Assembly: GCA_036501825.1 (NCBI GenBank)
Contig: DASXZP010000026.1
Span: 186,001-250,000, forward strand
Length of the DNA: 64,000 bases
Direction of reading: 5' to 3'
Source: JAFECT01 sp036501825
GTDB lineage: Bacteria; Pseudomonadota; Alphaproteobacteria; Caulobacterales; Caulobacteraceae
Shown: piece by piece, positions 58,319 through 64,000 of the stretch
Position numbering within the stretch: the first letter of the stretch is position 1
Layout of the letters: each line of letters starts with the position of its first letter
Translations under genes and position numbers: made by a program
Notes under the pieces: model-generated
What the model was told of the DNA's origin: nothing
What the model saw: the letters and a program-made list of their open reading frames with translations, nothing else
The model's database searches: none

Positions 58319-60006
58319 GCGGGGAAACCGCGCATCACGGCAAGTTCGATCCGGCCGCGTGGGCGTGGCTGTTCGGCTTCTACAAGGCGCGCTGGGCGAG
58401 CCTGTTGCTGCTGGCGGCGGTGGCCGTGGGCCAGGCGTTGGTGCTGTTGCCGCTGTTGTGGTGTGTGCGGCTTGCGATCGACGTGGCGATCCCCGGTCAC
58501 AACGTCAGGCTTCTCGTTGAGTTGGGCGTCGCGGTGCTGGCGGCGCGCATAGTCTCGTCTCTCTTGGCGCTCGCAGCCCGGTCGATCGGCGCCTATGTCG
58601 CCAAGACGGCGGTGGCCGAGGCGCGACTCGAGCTGCTGCGCCGGCTCTATAGCCTGTCGCGTGAGTTCCACGGCGAGGCGGAGGTCGGAGGCACCTATGC
58701 GCGTATCGCGCAGTTCAGCGAGCGCGTCGACCAGGCCACCACCAATGCGCTGTCTGACTCCCTCCCAGCGATCATCGTTATGGCCGCCATGCTGGGGTGG
58801 CTGCTGCACCTGAACGCGTGGCTGGTGTTGATGGCGTTGCCGATCGCGCCGATCGGCTGGGTTGCCGCACAACTCGCCCGCCGGCATGTGCGCGCTGCGA
58901 CGCGGCATTTTCAGAACGCCTACGAGCGATTCTGCAAGGGCGTGCTGTTCGTGATCGGTCAGATGGACCTGACCAAGGCGCGCGGCTTTGAGGCCGGCGA
59001 ACTGGCGCATCAGAAGGCGATCATCGATGCGCTGAGCGGGTCCAGCCGCAAAATGGCGACGAGCTATTCAGTTTACAGCCAGACCCAGTCGCTGATCGCC
59101 GGTCTGGGCGCGGTGGCGATCCTGGTCGGCGGCGGCGTGGCGATCGTGCACGGCGTGTTCACCGTGGGCGACCTGCTGTCGTTCCTGGCGGCGGCGACCA
59201 TCCTCAACACCCAGCTCTCGCGCGTCGTCAGCCTGGCGCCGGATCTGATCGCCGCTGAGGAAGCGCTGGTGCGCATGCGCGAGTTGGGCGCTGAGGGCCC
59301 GTTCGAGCCCTATGCTGCGGGCGGCGAGGCGATCGCGTTCACCGGCGCGGTGGCGCTGCGCGGCGTGTCGATCGGCTTTCGCGGGCGCGCGGTGCTGAAC
59401 GACGTCTCGCTGGAGATTGCGCCGGGGGACACGGTTGCAGTCGTTGGCCCGAACGGAGCGGGCAAGTCGACGCTGTTGAATCTCGTGCTCGGGTTTTTGA
59501 AGCCTGAGAGCGGCGCGGTGTTTGCCGACGACAAGGCGTACGACACGGTCGATTTGCGCGCGCTGCGCCGCCACATCGGACTGGTGCCGCAAAAACCGAC
59601 CTTCTTCTACGGCACGGTGGCGGAAAACATCGGCTATGGCTGGCCGGACGCGACGCGCGATGAGATCGCCGCCGCCGCCGAGGAGGCGGGCGCCGGCGAC
59701 TTTGTGTGCGGACTGCCGAAGGGCTTCGACACGCCGATCGGCGAGGGCGGGGTGCTGGTTTCCGGCGGCGAGGCGCAGCGGCTGGCCATCGCGCGCGCCT
59801 TGGTGGCGCAACCGAAGCTGCTGATCCTGGACGAGCCCACCAATCACCTGGATGCGGACGCGGTGCGCGCGATCATGAGTGGGTTGTTGAACGGCGCCGC
59901 GCGGCCGGCGATCCTGCTCGCGAGCCACGACCCGAGCGTGGTGGACCTCGCCCAGACCGTCTACCGCCTGTTGGACGGCGCGCTGACCCGCGAGCGCGGC
60001 GCATGA
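58315..60006 (+). CDS. ABC transporter, fused permease/ATPase (exporter type)
   Basis: 563 aa from GTG 58315 (GTGA overlap with the previous stop). Six predicted membrane helices in residues 20-310, then the ATPase: Walker A GPNGAGKST at about 379-387, signature VSGGEAQRLAIARAL at about 482-496, Walker B LLILDEP at about 502-508 and H-loop LLASHD at about 534. It is a type I exporter half-transporter (about 560-600 aa is usual), with no peptidase C39 domain at the N-terminus. It probably exports the product of the operon or a modified lipid/peptide. Confidence 0.9.
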   Translation: MSGETAHHGKFDPAAWAWLFGFYKARWASLLLLAAVAVGQALVLLPLLWCVRLAIDVAIPGHNVRLLVELGVAVLAARIVSSLLALAARSIGAYVAKTAVAEARLELLRRLYSLSREFHGEAEVGGTYARIAQFSERVDQATTNALSDSLPAIIVMAAMLGWLLHLNAWLVLMALPIAPIGWVAAQLARRHVRAATRHFQNAYERFCKGVLFVIGQMDLTKARGFEAGELAHQKAIIDALSGSSRKMATSYSVYSQTQSLIAGLGAVAILVGGGVAIVHGVFTVGDLLSFLAAATILNTQLSRVVSLAPDLIAAEEALVRMRELGAEGPFEPYAAGGEAIAFTGAVALRGVSIGFRGRAVLNDVSLEIAPGDTVAVVGPNGAGKSTLLNLVLGFLKPESGAVFADDKAYDTVDLRALRRHIGLVPQKPTFFYGTVAENIGYGWPDATRDEIAAAAEEAGAGDFVCGLPKGFDTPIGEGGVLVSGGEAQRLAIARALVAQPKLLILDEPTNHLDADAVRAIMSGLLNGAARPAILLASHDPSVVDLAQTVYRLLDGALTRERGA

Positions 60007-61781
60007 ACGAGATCGCGCCCCACCGCGCCGATCGTGCGCCAATGAGCGAGGAGGCGCAACAGGCGTTCTTCGCCGAGACCCTGGCCCGCGCCCATGCCGC
60101 GGAGGCGAGCGCGGGGGTGCATGAGCGCTTCATTGCGGTGGCCGATGCGGTGGTGCGGCTGGTGTTTGCGGGCGAAGCGCTGGAGCGTGCGCTTTACCCG
60201 GCGGTTGCGCATCTGAGCGTGGCGGCGACCGCGACGCCCGATGCGACCTTTCACGTGTGGGACACCGAGACGAGCGGCGTGGAGGCGCCGGCCGCGCCGT
60301 GCGGCCGCGACTGTTACACCGACCGCGGCGACATCTGGGGGATGGCGAGTGCGCGTTGGCGCAGCGCGTTCCACTGGGCTGAGTTCTCGCTGAACCTGAT
60401 GGATGCGGCGACGGGCGAGGCGGTCTATTGGGTTCGCACGCCCACGGCGCTGCCGTACTGGACCAAGGCGTCACCCTTCCGGACCCTGTTCCACTGGCTG
60501 ATGGAGTCGCGCGGCAAGCAACTGCTGCACGCGGCGGCAGTGGGGACCGATGACGGGGCGGTGCTGATCGTGGGTCGCGGCGGCGTCGGCAAGTCGTCGA
60601 CCGCCCTGGCCTGCCTGGAGGCGGGGTTCGGCTATGTGGGGGACGACTATGTGGTGGTGGGCCTCGATCCGCCCCGCGCCTACAGCCTCTATAACACCGC
60701 GAAGCTCGAGCCGCATCAGACTGCGCGGTTTCCGCGCCTCGCGTCGCTGATCCCCGACGCGCCGGTCGAGGGCGAGGAGAAGGCGGTGGTGCGCCTCTAT
60801 CCCGCGCGGGCGGAAGGGATTGTGACGTCGGCGCCGTTGCGCGCCGTGCTCACCCCGCGATTCGGCGACGGCGGCCCGACGCGGTTCGAGCCGGTGGATG
60901 CAGCGGTGCTGTCGCGCGCCGCGGCGTTCACGACCCTGGCGCAACTGCCGCACGCCGGCGCGCCGACCCACAACTTCATCGGTCGATTGATCGCGACGGT
61001 TCCTGCGCGGACCCTTGTTCTGAGCCGGGACTTTGCCGAGATCGCCGGCGCGGTGCGCGGCCTGTTGGCCGATCCTCCTGAGGAGGTCGCCGTGTCGAGG
61101 ACCGGCGCCGTAGATCAGGCGCCGCTGATGAGCGTGATCGTGCCAGTGCACAACGGCGCACGCTTCCTGCGTGAGGCGATCGACAGCGTGCTGCGTCAGG
61201 CGTGGCCCCGGCTGGAAATCATCGTGGTCGACGACGGTTCGACCGATGAGATTGAGGAGGCGGTGCGCGCGCTGCCGGTGGATGTGCGTTTTCTGCGCCA
61301 GAACAACCGCGGCGCCGCGGCCGCACGCAACCGCGGCTACCGTGAGGCGGCGGGCGAGCTGATTGCGTTCCTGGATGTGGACGACCTGTGGCCCGACGGT
61401 GCGCTGGATGCGATGGCGGCACGGTTGCTGACGGCCGCGTTGGATGTCGTGCAGGGCCACGGGCAGTTGTTCCGTCGCGTGGACGGAAAGGACACGCTGT
61501 TCGGCGATCCCGGCGAAGCCTTCCCCTATTACATTGGCGCGGCGGTGTATCGGCGCTCCGCGTTCGAAGCGATCGGGCTGTTCGACGAGAGCATGGCGTT
61601 CAGCGAGGACACGGACTGGTACGTGCGCGCGCGCGAGGCGGGGTTGAAGATCGAGCGTCTGGATCAGACGACGCTGCTGGTGCGGCGCCATGAAGCCAAC
61701 ATGACGCGTGGAAAGAGCCTGGTGGAGCTGAACGCGTTGCGCGTGTTCAAGAAGGTGCTCGACCGGCGGCGCGGCGTCTGA
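60003..61781 (+). CDS. HprK-like kinase domain fused to a glycosyltransferase family 2 domain
   Basis: 592 aa from ATG 60003, overlapping the ABC gene by 4 bp. Residues 1-350 are HPr-kinase-like: 'GKQLLHAAAVGTDDGAVLIVGRGGVGKSSTALACLEAGFGYVGDDYVVV', with the P-loop GRGGVGKSS at 191-199 and acidic 'GDDYV' after it. Residues 376-592 are a GT2: 'MSVIVPVHNGARFLREAIDSVLRQ', 'IIVVDDGSTDEIEE', 'AGELIAFLDVDDLWPDG' with D-V-D-D. HprK-like kinases modify RiPP peptides in some lasso clusters. An AGGAGG-GTG within the frame could also yield the GT alone. Confidence 0.8.
   Translation: MNEIAPHRADRAPMSEEAQQAFFAETLARAHAAEASAGVHERFIAVADAVVRLVFAGEALERALYPAVAHLSVAATATPDATFHVWDTETSGVEAPAAPCGRDCYTDRGDIWGMASARWRSAFHWAEFSLNLMDAATGEAVYWVRTPTALPYWTKASPFRTLFHWLMESRGKQLLHAAAVGTDDGAVLIVGRGGVGKSSTALACLEAGFGYVGDDYVVVGLDPPRAYSLYNTAKLEPHQTARFPRLASLIPDAPVEGEEKAVVRLYPARAEGIVTSAPLRAVLTPRFGDGGPTRFEPVDAAVLSRAAAFTTLAQLPHAGAPTHNFIGRLIATVPARTLVLSRDFAEIAGAVRGLLADPPEEVAVSRTGAVDQAPLMSVIVPVHNGARFLREAIDSVLRQAWPRLEIIVVDDGSTDEIEEAVRALPVDVRFLRQNNRGAAAARNRGYREAAGELIAFLDVDDLWPDGALDAMAARLLTAALDVVQGHGQLFRRVDGKDTLFGDPGEAFPYYIGAAVYRRSAFEAIGLFDESMAFSEDTDWYVRAREAGLKIERLDQTTLLVRRHEANMTRGKSLVELNALRVFKKVLDRRRGV
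61081..61094 (+). promoter_or_regulatory. In-frame internal ribosome-binding site and start
   Basis: AGGAGG (61081-61086), 5-bp spacer and GTG (61092-61094), in frame with the HprK/GT2 gene at codon 364. A CCTCC-TGA-GGAGG hairpin covers the ribosome-binding site. Initiation here would yield a separate ~229-residue GT2. Confidence 0.45.
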
Positions 61782-61783
61782 CG

Positions 61784-61984
61784 TCAGGGCGTCCAGAAGG
61801 CCCAGATGCAGACGAAGGCGATCAGCGTGGCGAGCATGGACAGGACCAGCACCCAGAGCAACCGGCCGTTGAGATAGCCGCCGCGCGCTTCCGCCTCGGT
61901 CTCTACGCGCGAATTCGGATGCAAATCTTCTTCCCGCCAGGCCGTGTCGGAATCGGACCCGTGATGCTCGGGATTCATGCTCAT
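61784..61984 (-). CDS. Small single-pass membrane protein
   Basis: 66 aa from ATG 61984, which has AAAAGG upstream at proper spacing; a second ATG lies two codons in. The first 42 residues are polar and acidic ('TAWREEDLHPNSRVETEAEARGGYLNG'), followed by one membrane helix (about 44-64, 'LLWVLVLSMLATLIAFVCIWAF') near the C-terminus. No family recognised. Two bp from the HprK/GT2 stop, tail-to-tail, on the opposite strand. Confidence 0.5.
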   Translation of the reverse strand: MSMNPEHHGSDSDTAWREEDLHPNSRVETEAEARGGYLNGRLLWVLVLSMLATLIAFVCIWAFWTP

Positions 61985-62032
61985 GACGACCTTTTCCAGT
62001 GACGGAGGCCGTGGCGGGCTCCACGCTCCTAA

Positions 62033-62059
62033 GGAACGCCCGGCCGCCGCGGGCGTTCC
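62033..62059 (-). terminator. Hairpin downstream of the methyltransferase-like gene
   Basis: Perfect 10-bp stem (GGAACGCCCG / CGGGCGTTCC) with a 7-nt loop, 12 bp beyond the stop of the minus-strand gene. No T-run, so termination is uncertain. Confidence 0.5.
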
Positions 62060-62071
62060 CCTCAAACGTCC

Positions 62072-62989
62072 CTAATGCGCCGTTACCGCTCCAGCCGGCG
62101 CCGCGGTCTTGGAAATCGCGCCGGTCATCGGAATGAAGAACACGCCCACGTCGCGGCGCGAGTGAACCTTGCCGCGCGCGTCCTTGGTGTAGACGTAAAG
62201 GATTTGGCCACGCTTGAACGGCTGTCCGATGGGGATGATCATGCGGCCGCCGGGCTTCAACTGCGAGAACAGCGTCGGCGGCGCATAGCGCGCCGCGCAG
62301 GTGACGATGATGATGTCGAAGCCGCCCTTCACCTCGGGCCAGCCGTAATAGCCGTCGCCGACGCGCGAGCTGATGTTGGAGTAGCCGAGCGGCGCGAAGA
62401 TCTTGCCGACCGCGTGGCCCAGCGGCTCGATGATCTCGATCGAATAGGCGTGCTTGACCATGCGCGAGAGCAGCGAGCTCTGGAAGCCGGAGCCGGTGCC
62501 GACCTCGAGGGTGACGTCGTTGGGGCCGGGCTTGCACAGCTGGGTCATGTAGGCCTGGCCGAGATAGTCCGAGAGCGCCGAGCCGTAACCGATGGCCCAG
62601 GGCTTGGGGTTTTCCTCATAGGCGTCTTCCGGCCGCGCCACGCCGAACAGGCCGCCCTTCGCGCTGCGGCCAGCGTAGTTGTAGTGGTAGTACTCACGCG
62701 GCACTTCCTGGAAGGCCTGCACCACCCGCTCGTCGGCGGCGCCGAAGCGCTGGGTCAGATAATTGCGGATGTGCGCGATGGCCGGGCCCTTGCGCTTTTG
62801 AATCGCGTCGAAGACCGCGTCGCTGATGTGGGTGGGGCGGCCCGAGGCGCGCATGGCGGCTTCAAAGGCCTGCCGCGTCCACGCCTTTGCGGTCGCGGCG
62901 TTGGCGAGGCTCGGCGCCAGGGCGGGCGCAAGCGTCAGGGCGGCGGCGGAAGCGATCAGGCCGCGGCGGGTTTGGGCGTTGTCGTCCAT
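62072..62989 (-). CDS. Protein-L-isoaspartate O-methyltransferase homologue with Tat-like signal
   Basis: 305 aa from ATG 62989. The N-terminus has a twin-arginine signature T-R8-R9-G-L-I followed by a hydrophobic stretch and 'PSLANA', so export by Tat is suggested. The catalytic domain has the PIMT-like 'AIGYGSALSDYLGQAYMTQL' (family: IGxGQTISQPxIVA) and the SAM motif 'LEVGTGSGFQS' (161-171). The Q-T-I-S residues are diverged to S-A-L-S. Whether it methylates isoaspartate in the periplasm, which lacks SAM, is uncertain. The gene overlaps the next by 34 bp. Confidence 0.75.
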   Translation of the reverse strand: MDDNAQTRRGLIASAAALTLAPALAPSLANAATAKAWTRQAFEAAMRASGRPTHISDAVFDAIQKRKGPAIAHIRNYLTQRFGAADERVVQAFQEVPREYYHYNYAGRSAKGGLFGVARPEDAYEENPKPWAIGYGSALSDYLGQAYMTQLCKPGPNDVTLEVGTGSGFQSSLLSRMVKHAYSIEIIEPLGHAVGKIFAPLGYSNISSRVGDGYYGWPEVKGGFDIIIVTCAARYAPPTLFSQLKPGGRMIIPIGQPFKRGQILYVYTKDARGKVHSRRDVGVFFIPMTGAISKTAAPAGAVTAH

Positions 62990-64000
62990 GATTTCCTCGG
63001 GAAAGTCGCGAAGGCTAAGAGATAGAGAACTGCGGCGCTGTAAATCAGCCAGGAAAACCCGGCCTCGCGCGCGATGAGGTTGGCCAGCGGCGTCGCCACC
63101 ACCGAAAAGGCGCCGTTCACGCCCCAGGCCCACGGCAGAAACCCGCCGTCGCCGGTGCGCATCAGGCCGAGCGGGAAGGGCATGCCGAGGGCGATGGAGA
63201 CCGGCGCAGTGATCGCCAGGACCATGGCCGCGCGCACCGCCCAACTGAGGCTGAGGGTCGAGAGCATGTACTGTTCGGCGCCTTCATACATCGCGGCGCT
63301 GAGGCCGATGAGCATGAGCACCGCAAACACCATGCCGACGCGCGGCAGGCGAGAAAACCAGGGTGCGATCATCGAGCCGAGACCGCCGAACACCAGCATG
63401 CCGGTGAGCACCAGGGCGAAGGCGCTGACCCGGTCGTTGAGATAGAAGGAACCCTTCTCGATCAGGAAGATTTCGACGAACAGGAAGCCCAGGCCGAGGG
63501 CGGCGAAATAGACCACCGGACGCAGGCCGCCGCTCTTGGTCTCCTTGCGCAGGCGCCTTGGCGACAGCAGCGGCGTGCCGAGCACGATCAGCGCGATGAT
63601 GATGGCCTGGGCCAGGACCGCGAGGTTGACCAGGGCGCCGATCTCCGGCTGGGGCAGGACTTCGAGCCGCGCCATCAGGACGTCGATCTGCTGCAGCTGC
63701 AGGATGGCGTAGAAGAAGGGCCGGTCGAGGCGGATGGGTGTGAGGTTGAATGCGGCTTCCGACGGCGTGGGCTGGCCCGCGAGTACGGCTTGCGCTTCAT
63801 CGGCGACCGCGTCGTCGAGACCCTGGGCGGTGACCTTGCCGGTGATGAAGGAGACCGAGGGCAGGTCGTTATAGATATTGCCGCGCACGGCCTCGACGTT
63901 GATCCCCGGATAGTAGGAGACGTCGAAAGAGCGGTCGTCGCAAAACTTGCGCAGCTGGTCGATCTCGTCCGCGGTCCAGGCGTTGCGCTTGACCAGGATG
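62956..64000 (-). CDS. Spermidine-synthase-like multi-pass membrane protein, partial (N-terminus beyond the window)
   Basis: About 348 residues of the C-terminal part are visible; the frame is open to the right edge of the window. Eight or so membrane segments follow a soluble stretch ('AFNLTPIRLDRPFFYAILQ', the 'D-R-P-F-F' element of fused MFS/aminopropyltransferase-like proteins). The conserved membrane pieces 'LFVEIFLIEKGSFYLND' and 'GMPFPLGLMRTGDGGFLPWAWGVNGAFSVVATPLANLIA' fit that family. The soluble catalytic domain lies outside the window, so activity cannot be judged. The methyltransferase-like gene begins before its stop, suggesting co-translation. Confidence 0.7.
   Translation of the reverse strand, partial: ILVKRNAWTADEIDQLRKFCDDRSFDVSYYPGINVEAVRGNIYNDLPSVSFITGKVTAQGLDDAVADEAQAVLAGQPTPSEAAFNLTPIRLDRPFFYAILQLQQIDVLMARLEVLPQPEIGALVNLAVLAQAIIIALIVLGTPLLSPRRLRKETKSGGLRPVVYFAALGLGFLFVEIFLIEKGSFYLNDRVSAFALVLTGMLVFGGLGSMIAPWFSRLPRVGMVFAVLMLIGLSAAMYEGAEQYMLSTLSLSWAVRAAMVLAITAPVSIALGMPFPLGLMRTGDGGFLPWAWGVNGAFSVVATPLANLIAREAGFSWLIYSAAVLYLLAFATFPRKSWTTTPKPAAA

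Noticed and set aside
55362..61781. Ordinary lasso-peptide biosynthesis cluster
   Set aside because: No B2 transglutaminase-like protease, no asparagine-synthetase-like cyclase and no convincing precursor.

Overview
The window is GC-rich (roughly two thirds G+C), densely packed with genes on both strands, and reads as the chromosome of a free-living alphaproteobacterium, most like the Caulobacterales and their relatives. The reasons are the codon use, -35/-10 elements such as the one before the DUF3606 gene, the mix of secreted serine hydrolases, BNR/Vps10-like proteins and M61/S41 peptidases, and the dispersed GC-rich palindromic repeats. I cannot name the genus. No rRNA, tRNA, CRISPR array, transposase or prophage was recognised.

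Layout. 0-7.4 kb: end of an M19 dipeptidase, an APC amino-acid permease and three tandem beta-lactamase-fold serine hydrolases, the first two being paralogues with C-terminal membrane segments. 7.4-13 kb: MAPEG protein, a membrane-anchored unknown, a sirtuin without zinc cysteines, a PD40 propeller protein, a DUF3606 protein, and feoAB with a Fur-box-like palindrome. 13-20 kb: a secreted unknown, a large BNR/Vps10-like protein, an S41-like peptidase and an alpha/beta hydrolase divergent from an OhrR-like MarR regulator that lacks the usual redox cysteine. 20.6-25.8 kb: mnmH and selD back to back (tRNA selenouridine pathway), a putative AmpD-like lipoprotein, an amidase and a YbjQ protein. 26-30.6 kb: SGNH-SGNH-MBOAT-proline-rich membrane protein, a likely O-acetylation operon for a surface glycan. 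30.6-33.2 kb: a double-CDGSH/double-cupin protein, then a lower-GC stretch with an orphan gene, a DUF559 gene and a tandem array of repeats.

33-41 kb: a class V aminotransferase-like PLP enzyme, an NSS transporter, a cyclase/kynurenine formamidase-like enzyme and an indolepyruvate oxidoreductase pair. Together these suggest aromatic amino-acid uptake and breakdown. 41.4-46.6 kb: a second BNR/Vps10-like protein, a 39-residue basic protein, a GST and an AI-2E family permease. 46.6-52 kb: a FecR-like protein, a CHASE2 membrane sensor with no output domain and a lipoprotein, divergent from a secreted caspase-like protease. 52-55 kb: an M61 peptidase and an SDR. 55.3-61.8 kb: a tightly coupled six-gene operon (PqqD-like, GT2, GT2, NTP_transf_5, ABC exporter, HprK-like/GT2 fusion), the best candidate for an undescribed system. 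61.8-64 kb: a one-TM protein, an isoaspartyl-methyltransferase homologue with a Tat-like signal and the 3' part of a spermidine-synthase-like membrane protein.

Non-coding signals of note are a repeat family of about 190 bp at six placements (three copies in tandem with a 249-bp period), a related palindromic block after selD, an exact 19-bp sequence shared by two promoter regions, three copies of the palindrome CGTATACG in intergenic regions, and an in-frame AGGAGG-GTG internal start inside the HprK/GT2 fusion. All functional calls rest on motif recognition by eye; no database search was possible.
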